From assembly GCF_910591885.1 (NCBI RefSeq), contig NC_063274.1, positions 12,360,164-12,424,163 on the forward strand: a stretch of DNA of 64,000 nt, read 5' to 3'. The translations under genes and the position numbers were made by a program. Below the pieces are notes generated by a model, which did not search any database, was not told the DNA's origin, and saw only the letters and a list, made by a program, of their open reading frames with translations. Positions 10,653 through 20,500 of the stretch are shown piece after piece. Each line of letters starts with the position of its first letter. Positions within the stretch are counted from its first letter, which is position 1. This DNA comes from Bombus terrestris (taxonomy: Eukaryota > Arthropoda > Insecta > Hymenoptera > Apidae).

Positions 10653-12390
10653 CTAATTGAAAGTAACTGGGCGATAGTAGATGGAAATTTAAAAGAAATA
10701 AGTGGAATTCAACTACGAAGAAGATAAATGTATCGCGTAGTATCTGAATGATTATTAAATTATGATGGTTTGTGTATTTATGAGAAATTTGAAGTACAAA
10801 AATGTACGAAACGTTAGACATCCTTTTATCAAAATATAAAAGAAATCGGTAAATTCTAAATGGACTAAAAGAGTAATGGGATGAACGTGAAAGTAGAATA
10901 AGATCGCAGTAGTCAGACAAGCAACTATGTATCTAGCATCTGGTGTAAAATATCTCCTGCTGCCGTAATCGACAATTTATCGATAATACTTCTTACTATA
11001 CATAAAAATAAGCACAATCAAACCTGCGTGATTCGTTTCCTCGTATAAAACGTATTTATTCGTCATTCCATTTTATACCACGATAACATAAATAAACGTA
11101 CAGATACTAAATGTATGAAATAAATCCTTATTTCTTTAAAAGCACAACAAAATGTTCACGCGAAAAAGATTGTTCTGTATACAAGTTTGATATGTTAATA
11201 CGTTTCGTTTTATTCAAAAGATACATTGTGAGAATTTGTAATATCGACCTGAAGAAGCCATATATAGAGGATTAACGGGGGACTGTCATCCAGCTGCGCC
11301 TACTCACCATCAACCGATAAAAACGTTATTCTCGACGTGGTTCAATAAACCATTATACGAAATTTCCTAATTTCTACATCTGTTAGTTCATTACCGAGCT
11401 TTCCACGTAGACTTTCCTAACTGCTATTCTCCATCCTTTCTATCGGTTTTCGATCCACCCTACGATCGATTATACAACCTGCATTCGAATATCTATGCAA
11501 TCGAATCTTTAATCTGTACGACCGAATATCTTTCCAATTCCAATATCCACATTCATTCTAACTCTGTAGATTTTCATTTCGTTTAAAAAAGATTAATATT
11601 ATTCTTATTGACAATCGTTGTTCAAAATTTCTAGCTTCTAGCATTATACAAACAATTCTAGCGTATGTTTTTAGGAAAAAACAAGCTGAGTTATATTTAA
11701 CTGACATTTGAAACCTGTGCTTTTAATTCTGTTCAAAACTTGTCAACTGCGTCTAAATTTTCTTTTTTGTTATTTTTTTTTTTTTTTTTTTTTTTTTGCT
11801 ATATTTTTGCCACCAGTGTGAGTGACTGGTGGTGAACGGTTCGATATTTTGTAGAACAGAAGTGGTGTAAGTGTTGAATATGTATATGTTCTATGCGAAA
11901 TTTAAAAAATATGCTTTGTATATTTTTCTGAAAATGTCCTTCATTTTTTTTTAAATACACTGAAATAAATACGTTTGATTTACACTCAATTAATATAAAA
12001 ATAAGATAGTAATGTATAATAAAGTTTAATCATTGTCCTATGATCATAAATCATAAGTCTTCCTCTTTATTTTCTCAATATATACACAACAAAGGTACTG
12101 ATTCAAATGACCCGGCCAGTATATGTATAGTAGCTTGCTAGCTGCCCATTGTCTGGCGCATCTTTCATCTCAAAATGAAGCAGCACTATTCCGGATAGAA
12201 GTTCCTTTTTCAAATTTCTCCTTTTCTTTTTTCGCGCGCAAAGTGCACCTTTGTATTCCCACACTGTCGATATTTTACAACCAAATGGTTATCAAAGAAA
12301 AGAGTTAAAAAACAACTAAGAAAACAAGACAGAGAAAGGAAGGAGATAAAAACTATTTAAAAAAAAGGAGAATAACGCACTACTGACTTT
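10653..12390. other. AT-rich noncoding stretch with T25 run
   Basis: No gene. AT-rich throughout, apart from a small patch at 11230-11340. It contains the 25-nt T run and adjacent dyad listed separately. Confidence 0.5.
11773..11832. repeat. T25 homopolymer followed by CCACCAGT dyad
   Basis: A run of 25 T (11773-11797) is followed 12 nt later by a perfect inverted repeat CCACCAGT-GTGAGTG-ACTGGTGG (11810-11832), an 8-bp stem with a 7-nt loop. Read on the minus strand this is a hairpin followed by a poly(A) tract, which could be the 3' end of a retroposed RNA. I could not find a target-site duplication, so a simple slippage run beside a chance dyad is equally possible. Confidence 0.45.
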
Positions 12391-12840
12391 TCAAGTGACC
12401 GATCACGCAATTTGTATTTTAGCTGGAATATCGTTTGTAAAGTTTAAACGTTTGTGTTGCGACGAACATTCGAACGCGTGTATTTCGAAAGTTGAACGCC
12501 GAAATGTTGGAATTGAAATTCACGAAGAAAAACAAACTGCGGCAGATGTCGCGGGGGTGACGTGGGGGAAAAAAAGCAATCGACGAAATCGAATGGCAGC
12601 GGTGTGGTCAATTTTATCGGTTTTATTCGTCCGTTCGCTGTCGTTCGCAAGCATCTCGCCTTAAGCCGATAACTTCCTTATTCCGGCGCTCTTTGCAGCC
12701 ATTTAAAGTATTTAAGAGATTTCTCTGGATCTCTTAAGGAGTGACAACGTTGGAGGGATTAGTGGAAAAGTAAATACCATTGAAGGAGACTTCACAATTT
12801 ATTAAGACCGCGCTGGAGGAGAGATCTCTCTCGATTTCTT
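12391..12840. other. CpG-containing island
   Basis: Frames are open on both strands (12395-12664 plus, 12444-12650 minus). CpG is frequent from 12430 to 12690. No protein similarity recognised, no splice sites of note. Confidence 0.35.
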
Positions 12841-13559
12841 TCTAAGAATCGCTCAAAGGTCGAGCATAAAGTATCTGCAATTAAATTTACGAAAGCTGTT
12901 TATTTAGGAAAATATTCGATATTAACGAACACTTGCAAGGCGAGGTCTTGCCAGTTTGTTCGAGATGAATCGACGCACCGGATCCGCCCGGTACTTCTCA
13001 TAGAATTACAGGAGGATTTGCTTTGAAATGTTTCGAATTGAATTTAAGCAAGTTTTCCCTTTAACGGAACTTCAGACACGAATAAACATATCTAAAAGAA
13101 GATTTTCTCCTGTATATCTTTGAAAGGAAAATACTGATTCTTTCGATGTTCTCTCTGTTAGGTTTCAGTTAGTTTTAATTCGCTTTCAGAAACTGTACGA
13201 AGTTTCCGTAACATACTATGGGTTAAACCAACGAATCTCTGTTCTAACTTTCATTAACGTTAAACATACTTATACACCCCGTGAAAGATAGAAGATTTGC
13301 CGTTTAAACAAGCTGTTGAAAGGATTTAGTTCACTCGTGAAATACCGGACCGATTCCACGAAAATTTCACCACAGATAAACTCAGTACTGTTTCTAAATT
13401 TCATAATTCTGTCACTTAAATACAACTATACACTTACAGCCGTTACAGTAGGAACATGTACGTAACCTTATTTTCCCAAGAAACGACTTTTTATCATATC
13501 TTCTATATTTCATCTTCGTACTATTAAGTCAATTAACTTCATTTCATATGTTAAATATA
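12841..13559. other. AT-rich noncoding stretch
   Basis: I see nothing definable here except scattered CpG near 12940-12990. Confidence 0.45.
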
Positions 13560-13800
13560 ATCCCACTAAATATTCAGATTTCTTACTGTAATGGATAATT
13601 GGTCATTTAAATACTTTGGCAATGTCTGCGAAATATATTAAATATCTTACAATTTCTATATATATTTTCAGATTTTTTGTTGCAAACTTTACGATTATAA
13701 TCATGATAGTTAGATCTCGTAACAGTGTTAATGAAATTTCAAAATGTTTTACGCCAATGAAAAGTGTCTACGAATGCTCGAATATTTTCACCAGCCTGTG
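13560..13800. mobile_element. Tc1/mariner-like non-autonomous element, right part (family A, copy 1)
   Basis: The right half matches 63230-63393. Shared blocks, in order, are TTTCTATATATATTT, CAGATT, TAATCAT, TCTCGTAA(C/T)AGTG, and TTAATGAAATTTCAAAA. It ends with CGAATGCTCGAATATTTTCA followed by CCAGCCTGTG, the degenerate reverse complement of the CAGTGG...GTATTCGAACA terminal repeat seen at 62937. A TA dinucleotide follows at 13801, as expected for a Tc1/mariner target site. The left terminal repeat is not identifiable, so this copy is truncated or strongly decayed. The 82-codon frame at 13616-13864 runs through it and is not a gene. Confidence 0.6.
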
Positions 13801-13929
13801 TACGCAAAAATTCGAAACTAGAAGAAACATGAAAATAACAGAAAATACCGAGCAACAAATTTAATGCAAACAATGAAACAATTTTCTTGAACAGCCACCG
13901 CTTTTAAAGCTCCTTGTTTGACCGTTTTG
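13801..13929. other. AT-rich spacer
   Basis: Flank of the family A element; no feature. Confidence 0.4.
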
Positions 13930-14570
13930 ACGAGTACGAGTAACAATTGAAAACCAGTGACGGGCTAAGGTAACGTGGCATCGATTTTACCTGAATTCAC
14001 GGGGTTGAATTCACCCCTAGTGCGTGATTCGTTGTCCACGCTAGGGTCTCTGGGCTGGGTTTGCGGTCTTGAACGAGCACTTTCCTCCTGGCCGAATAAC
14101 GCGAGCTTTTGGGCGATCGATGGCTCACCCTCGTAGATTCCTGATGCTTTGTGTGCTGCCGTGTATTTCCCATATACGTGGCACAATCAGCGGCAGGTGT
14201 TTACTCGGCCTGATTAACGTTGTTCCTCCACAGTTGCGCCTCGGCTGTGAACCACGTCTATGTATACCGGATATATCCGGTACGCCTGGTTTCGCTCGGA
14301 TTTCAACCTGGATTTAACTGTCATTCTTTACGTGTTCGCCGTTTGCGCTTCGCGAATATAAATAGCCTTAATTGTTTCCTGGCACTCTGTCACGTACGTG
14401 TAATTATGGGAACGGAAATTGCGTTGGGAGATCGAGAAATAAACGATTGTTCGAGCTCTCCTTCGACGATGATGGACAACGTAGGATTCGTTTGTTGCTA
14501 CAGAACGATCTGCTGCTGTTTCGATGACGTTGTATGCTTGCCTCTGCACGCGATGAAGATTATTACGTGA
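13930..14570. other. CpG-rich island with overlapping open frames
   Basis: Three plus frames and two minus frames of 73-116 codons overlap here. The 116-codon plus frame (14220-14570) is Cys-rich near its end (VCCYRTICCCFDDVVCLP), but I can match it to no family. The island contains the 18-bp palindrome at 14265-14282 and a TATAAATAG at about 14356. Candidate regulatory island. Confidence 0.35.
14265..14282. promoter_or_regulatory. Perfect 18-bp palindrome TACCGGATATATCCGGTA
   Basis: Every base pairs with its partner over 18 bp. Each half contains ACCGGAT, which resembles an ETS-type or Grainyhead-like half-site. A symmetric site of this length is typical of dimer binding. The factor is inferred, not shown. 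Confidence 0.5.
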
Positions 14571-15440
14571 TGAAGTAGTTAAAAGCAAATTTGAACTTAA
14601 CGTTTCTGAAATTAACAGCAATGACTGAACGCAAGATTGGATAAGCCTAACTTTTGAATTTTTCAGAGTTTTTGAAGCTTTTAAAATTCGGACATTCCGA
14701 GCAGTGAATTTTGTAGAAATTCAAGTTTTTGAATATTAGAAGGTTTGAAGTTTTTATAGCTTAAAAGTTAGATATTTTTGAAATTTGGTACTTGACGGAT
14801 TAAAATATTCATTATCGGTAACGTAACGAAATGAATTTCATTGCTATCCGTTGAATTAAATACCGTCGTTTAATCCTACTTTTAAGCATGAAATATCTTG
14901 AAACAGTATCATTTTTCAACTTCTTCGTTCTAAATTGAATTTCTAGAATTGGACATTGCGTATATCTGAGATATACGCCGCCGTGTTGTAACGAAAATAC
15001 AATCTGAAATCTAAAATGTATCTGATATTTCAAATATCTCGTATGATATTCTCTCAAGTCACATGAGAGAAACAGATTCTACGGATATTTTAAATCTGGA
15101 GAGTACAATATGAAATGGATTTATTAAAGTGTTCTGGGAAAATGTCGTTTTTAGAGGGTCACGTCGCAGATTGCAATAGTTCTCTCGGGGGATGGTTTAG
15201 CGGACGCGTGTCCTATTTCGGAGCCGAAAGATATGACTCTTCCGTTTCCCTTCTCGAAATTGCCCTCAAATCGAAATCGTATACACAAAATCGACATGTG
15301 TTTTACGAGTGCCTGTAATCAATTGATCAATATCAGAGAATAAATATTTTATATAAATAAGATGGCTTCATATACGATGGAATTTAAATACCAAAGTATA
15401 TGTATTCGATAATTTAAAATAATAGCAAATGAAACAGCAG
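14571..15440. other. AT-rich noncoding stretch
   Basis: No supported gene. A 67-codon plus frame lies at 15115-15318 in a slightly richer patch, without recognisable features. The run of TTTTTGAA(A/T)-type phrases at 14650-14790 is a loose low-complexity repeat. Confidence 0.45.
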
Positions 15441-15810
15441 GTAAAGGTTTGGTAATCTATTACGGTTTGGTAACAGACATACATATATATTGTACAGAAG
15501 CGTTGATACAATGGAGTACGATTGGATAAGTAGAAAGAGATTACAACATGCCAGGCATAGTTGGGGTTGGTTAATCCCAGTGAAAACCTAATGGATAAAG
15601 CGTCGGTAAAATCGCTTACCGTCGGTTAGTTTTCGCCATCCCTACTTGCCCGTTAGTGGCCGCTAGAGCTCGCTTTTAACAACGCCATCTGTTGGAAAGG
15701 AAGATTAATCGATCTAGGGGTAGTACGGAAAAATACATCGCTGTGAGTTTAGATGGCGCCAAAACGTATCCATTGCTTGTTGTAACCCCGCTACAAGATT
15801 TAGTCTATCG
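15441..15810. promoter_or_regulatory. Compact CpG-rich element with two facing CTCF-like motifs
   Basis: An isolated GC-rich block in AT-rich DNA. The minus strand carries CCAACAGATGGCGTT (15695-15681) and the plus strand carries TTAGATGGCGCC (15749-15760). Both fit the CTCF core (CCA-S-Y-AGRKGGCRS; insect form AGRTGGCGC), with opposite orientation about 60 bp apart. A repeated GGTTTGGTAA pair is near 15447-15475. The stem CGGTAA...TTACCG lies at about 15604-15621. CCTAATGGATAAAGCGTCGG near 15587-15606 resembles the 5' part of an arginine tRNA, but the rest of the cloverleaf is missing. No open frame. Candidate boundary/insulator element. Confidence 0.4.
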
Positions 15811-16240
15811 TAATTATAGTATACCTTTTAGAAACATAAAGATAATTATTTGATACTTTTATAACATATATTAATAGATTTCCCTCGAAAAGAAGATAAT
15901 AATAAGTTAATGTATAAAATTAAAAAGACAGAAGAATTGTGAAACGCTATATTTAGAACTCTTTAGAACTAGTGAAACTATTTCAAAATTCTTTTCTTCT
16001 TTCTCCTGTTCTGATTTTTAAATTATCAATCTCACGCAAAAATAAAGCAACTATGAAAGATACAATAGAAAACAAAACTTGACTCACTGTCAAGATAAGT
16101 CACAAAATATCAACATTAAGTAGAAAATTAAATTAAGCGATTAATCAAAATACTTCCCAAAACAACGAAACTAAATCCAGCGTATTTAATGGAGGAGAAA
16201 ACCCGTAGGAATACGTTGCCGTTTACGTAGTTTTAGAATC
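15811..16240. other. AT-rich noncoding stretch
   Basis: Nothing definable beyond AT-rich sequence and short A/T runs. Confidence 0.45.
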
Positions 16241-16680
16241 CTTAATCATCAGCAAGCTGAACGTGTAACAGTACTACAGAGAGGATAAGATGAGAGACGA
16301 GAGGAAAGAGTTTTACAAAAGAGTCTTAAATTTATCTTTTCGACGGTAACGCTCGTCACCCCTGTAAAAACTAGACAAAACCGATCGACAGTGGTTTCCG
16401 GGGACGACGGTGGGATGGCTATTACGTAAAAGCTTGCGATTAGCGACGACCACGCTGGTCCGGGATCCCTTTGATCGCGAAGCCGGACTCCGCGTATAAT
16501 CATGCTGCTACCCCAACTTCTCTCCTCTGCCTCGTCCCTTTTTCTTCTGCTTCTTCTTTGTACTCACGGTGGATGGCGATAATTGTTTCATGCCCGCAGG
16601 AAGTAAAGCTCTTTATGTTGGGAGCTTTATTTTGCGGCTGCCGTGCCGGGCATCTAGAGGAGAGCCAGGATTAATTAATA
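16241..16680. other. CpG-containing island
   Basis: Mixed frames on both strands, no recognisable protein. It leads directly into the pyrimidine tract. Confidence 0.35.
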
Positions 16681-16689
16681 ACTATGCCC

Positions 16690-16940
16690 CATCCACTCTC
16701 TCTCTCTTTCTCTCTTTCTCGCTCTTCCCCTCTCTTCTCGTCTTCTTGTCTCTTTATTCTTATTTCCGCTCTATTTCCCTCTCTTTCTCCTCTCTTTCTC
16801 TTCGTTTCTTCCTATTTTCTCTCTTTTTTTGTCGCACGACCTTCGTCGTTCTCTTTGTTTTTCCACTTGGATCCTCTTCATCCCTTACTATCCATCGTTT
16901 TTCTCTTCTTTCTCTCGCTTCTTTTTTCCCCTTCCGCGAC
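16690..16940. repeat. Pyrimidine-rich (CT/TTC)n tract
   Basis: About 250 nt almost entirely C and T on the plus strand, starting with CTCTCTCTCTCTTTC. Plus frames across it (16569-17006, 16684-17013) are runs of Ser, Leu and Phe, and the minus frame is Lys/Arg/Glu-rich (EKREREEK-like). All are composition artefacts. Capable of forming triplex (H-) DNA and of length variation. Confidence 0.65.
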
Positions 16941-17215
16941 GACATTAAGGCTAATCTGCAGCAACGAGTTCGAGGCAGGCAGCCCGAGCGAAACCCGGTC
17001 GAGTGAAAATTAAATCAGAGCTTATTTGTCATAAGCGACCGTCTGCCTTTTTTATTCATCGCGGACTTTGCGACGGATTAACGCCGACCGCGCTCACCCG
17101 TCCGTCTGACTACCGCTCGACCGTATCTACTTGCGGTCGCCCACCGATGACGCGCCGACACCGTCGCGTCGCCTCCTCCTGTTGCTGTTCCCCCCTATCG
17201 TGATCTGCATACCGT
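16941..17215. other. CpG-rich island after the pyrimidine tract
   Basis: Strong CpG density at 17030-17180 (ACGCGCCGAC, CGTCGCGTCGCC). A 66-codon frame at 17003-17203 has no known motif. Confidence 0.35.
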
Positions 17216-17990
17216 CAGGATTAGCGAATTAACTGTGTGAGATATACGTATCATGTTGAAGCGAGTAGTTATACGGGTTATGCACATATATTTTAATATT
17301 AGAAATATATTTCGCTCTATCGAATTCCATCGCGGATAAGAATTAAGTAAATTAAATTAAAATTCTGAGGAATTTATTTGAAACTAACAAACAATTCATA
17401 GCTTCCCTGATAAATAAAATAAGGATATATGCAGAATTCATAAACGCTATTAGCTGATATACATACGTATTAGTATACGTGTATTTCAGTGTTAATCAGA
17501 TGTACAATCCAGTAACAGAATTTAAATTACCGATAGTCTTGTGTATACTTAGGACTAAACGTTCTTGAAAAGAGATGTTTCATTTCCTCAATTGTGCAGA
17601 AAATGCGTTAAAAAAAGAAAAAAAAAAAAAGTTTGTGAGCCCACTGGCACTGTCGTTCATCAAAATAAATGAAAGCTTCAAGAAATATCTTTATAACGAT
17701 ATCCTGAAAATCTATCTCTACATAAAATTGAACAAACTGTAACATTTGCAATTGCAACATAGAAGCACATACATTTTCTAGACTTCGTATTCTCCTTTGG
17801 AAACAGCTTTCACTTTTCCTACATCTCATCCAATAACTGAAGCCATACTTATAGCCTGAATTCGATCGGCCATCTATCGAGACGTCCGCGATGCCTCAGT
17901 GGCGATATAATTTTATATAACAAAGTATAGCGTGTAACCCTAAAATGCAATGAAGCCGACAAAACTCGAGGCTCGCGCTAATGAAAAATC
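17216..17990. other. AT-rich noncoding stretch
   Basis: No gene. A-rich run AAAAAAAGAAAAAAAAAAA near 17609-17629. Confidence 0.45.
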
Positions 17991-19360
17991 TCGTGCAACC
18001 AGGGCACAAACTCTAACCACGTCATAGTCGAAATCACGCAGACTTGCGTTCGTTCGAAAGGGGAAGGCCTTTCACCATTTTGTCTTTCTTCTCCTGCACG
18101 ATTTTCCGATCGGATATTTGAAAAGCGACCGCGTTATCGAAGCATCGTGGCGGTCAATGGTTTCTGATCGAGGCAAACGAGCGCGAGTCGACATTGGTAT
18201 GCACGATTGTCGAAGGGTGTCCGTGGCAACGCGTGTTATTTCGTGAAACGGATCTATTTTGAGGGTGCCTGACCCTTAAGTGATATGTGCCAGGAATAGG
18301 AAAGGGTCTGGAGCCTATGGTTGAAGGGATCGTGCGACAAGGAGGAAACGAGGTAAAGCAAGCTGGCGAACGAACCGAGAGGGAACCAAAGAGAGGAACT
18401 TGTTTGCGCTCAACGAAAGAAAGAATTCAACGTGGGGGTGATCGCACGTCCGGGCATCTACATGTATTTTCCATTCGTTTGGGATCCTCTCGATACGAGG
18501 AGACCGAGGCAAGGAGGGAAAAGAAAATCAACGACCGACAAGGAAGAGGACAAGGGTAAGGGAGGGGGTTAGAAACTATGAGAAAGAATGGAAAAAAAAA
18601 GAAAGAAATCGAGGCGCACAGTGTGGTCGATACCTTTTTATACTATAGACCTTCGTCATCGACAAAGTCTTTCTCTCCACAATACCTGTGTGCTCGTACA
18701 GTCTCGCTCCTTCACTCGACGCTATCGTCTTGCCGGAACTCACGACCTGAAACCTCGAAGCCGGCCACCCCTACATCATCCTCTCTGCCCACTTTTGCAA
18801 GGCACTTTTCTTCCGGAACGCTGGCCCGACAATCGTATTCCCCATTCCGCCATTACGTTCGTCCCGGCTGTTCCATTCCTTCAATCTGGCCGCGTTATAT
18901 AAGGAGTTCTTTCCTGTCTTCTCTCTCGCTCTTTCTTCGTTGCTTTCTTCTCCTTTATTGTACCGCACCGCCACACCCGTTTCTCCGTGCGTCTCTAACT
19001 CTTTCCGTTCTCCGCCAGTCGCGTCAAGTCAGATTGGAAAGTGTGTGCTCCGTGGAGAATTCAAAAGGAGAGAAGAGTGAGGGGCAGCGTCGCCTTTACT
19101 TCTGGTCGGTCAACTCTCGAAATTCGACGAGAATGTGGATACCTGTTGAAGGAAAGCCTCGGCTGTCTCGTGCGCGACGTTCGATTATATTTTTCGTGGA
19201 ACGGCTTGCGATATAAACTTGAGAAATTGTTTGGATTTGCCCCGTCCCTTATCGCGGGATAGCTCGCGTTTTCGCGTCTTCGAAATTTGACAAAATTGGA
19301 TAATCCAGTTTCTCGTCTCTCTCGACGTGGTCTGATTGGATATTAAAACCGAGATGTAAG
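17991..19360 (+). promoter_or_regulatory. Large CpG-rich island with a possible TATA promoter and first-exon donor
   Basis: A long CpG-rich region. A TATATAAG box lies at 18896-18903, preceded by GC-rich DNA and followed by a pyrimidine-rich stretch where a start site would be expected (about 18925). Downstream the sequence stays CpG-rich to a 5' splice site GAGAT|GTAAGTAG (GT at 19356). This is the layout of a promoter plus an untranslated first exon of about 430 nt on the plus strand. However, no TCAGT initiator is at the right place, and a second GTAAGT sits at 19384, so donor-like sequences may be chance. The 212-codon plus frame at 18578-19216 and the smaller ones are Ser/Arg-rich and unrecognised. 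Could be an alternative internal promoter or simply an unmethylated island. Confidence 0.25.
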
Positions 19361-19480
19361 TAGCTTTCAGAAAAAAGGCATTTGTAAGTAATATTTTATT
19401 TCACAGATGGATAAAATATAAGAGATTAGTAAGATCGAACAAAGAGGATATCACAACTTTTTATAAAATTATTACAGTCG

Positions 19481-19680
19481 CTAGACTACGGATGTTTATG
19501 GCAATTCATATTTTCATGAACGTAATTAAAGAAACGAAACTTGAACAGAGATTTGTTTGACTAAATATTATAATAATTAGTTTACCTTGCTAATTTTACG
19601 TATTTTTTCATATCACGAGCACTCTGTAAATTACCGTGGCTCTAAATTTTACATAAATGCATAGACATTCACAGTCTAAC
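19481..19680. mobile_element. Miniature inverted-repeat element (family B, copy 1)
   Basis: 200-bp element. The left end CTAGACTACGGATGTTTATG (19481-19500) continues GCAATTCATA. The right end, read in reverse complement from 19680, is GTTAGACTGTGAATGTCTAT followed by GCATTTATGT. The ends are therefore degenerate inverted repeats of about 30 bp. The same ends occur at 61546-61853, which makes this a dispersed family. The centre is AT-rich with no coding capacity. Outside the ends, GTCG (left) and CGAC (right) extend the symmetry. No clear target duplication. Confidence 0.65.
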
Positions 19681-20500
19681 GACCACTGTCACGATACTAA
19701 AATAACCAATACCGATTGCAATTTCTGCAACCAACGACCGGATCGATATTCCTAACGGTACGACATTGCTTTTCTCTAGTTCTCCTTACTTCCACACGGC
19801 AAAATCCGATGGTGCCGCCATGGCGCACGATCGAAGCTCCGGTATTGCGGAAGCGAGCGCGACGAGCGACAAATTCTCGCGCGCTTTATATTCGCGACAA
19901 GTGCAGACGTGCATTCCCGTAAGATTGGAGTGGAAACTTTCCTCAGCGTCGTTGAATATTGCCAGACTGTAGGTAGTAACGCGCGCGACACCCCGGAACT
20001 CGACGTTCCTCGTTCGAACGAGGATCGTCCGTGAAATCACGCGTGCTGCCCGCGACGCAGCCGGATACAGTGGCTGTGTGCAGCATGCACGCGCATCTCG
20101 GTGGCTCGTAAAATCTGTAGCCTTTACTGCTTTGCGAGATTGAAGAATCAGGTTGTAAAGGGCTGAATCCGCGCGGATAAAGCGCGTCGAGGGGATGAGT
20201 GAGTGGTGCGGTACGTTGCGACGAAAGGATACGTGTGGAAACCGGAGAGAAAGAGACGAGAAAATCGGCATAGAGGTAGAGAGGGAGGGATAAAGGGTGG
20301 TGGTACGCAACGAAGGGTTGGTCGAAATTGGGCTAGCGACGACGTCGGCGAGGACGTCGACAGGTTTCATAGAATCGGCGACAGGGAATGTTGAAATATA
20401 AAATAAATATCTTAAATCCGGCTTGATCCTGGCTTTAATTAAAAGTTGATCCTGGCGTTCGATACTGTCGAAAAGATTCCCGTGGCGCAATCCAATTTGC
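19681..20500. other. CpG-rich island with a 234-codon minus-strand frame, function unknown
   Basis: The longest open frame of the window lies on the minus strand, 20490 to 19786. The predicted product is Ser/Arg/Thr-rich with no signal peptide, membrane segment, zinc-binding pattern or known motif. The opposite strand is open too over 19716-19972 and 20203-20394. CpG is very dense (CGCGCGC near 19980). The sequence TTGATCCTGGC is repeated at 20423-20433 and 20446-20456. The open length is within what stop-poor CpG-rich DNA gives in 64 kb. I do not call a gene. Confidence 0.3.

Noticed and set aside
15587..15660. tRNA-Arg gene
   Set aside because: Only the D-arm-like part is present; the T-arm box and acceptor pairing are missing.
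17609..17646. Reverse-complement CAGTGGGCTCACAAACTT as another Tc1-like end
   Set aside because: It runs into an A-rich run, and no partner end or shared interior was found.
18578..19216. 212-codon plus-strand frame as a protein
   Set aside because: Ser/Arg/Phe-rich product from pyrimidine- and CpG-rich DNA; overlapping frames on both strands; contains the TATA-like box.
19786..20490. Longest open frame in the window (234 codons, minus strand) as a gene
   Set aside because: CpG-rich, stop-poor DNA with frames open on the other strand too; Ser/Arg/Thr-rich product with no known motif; no splice or promoter context.
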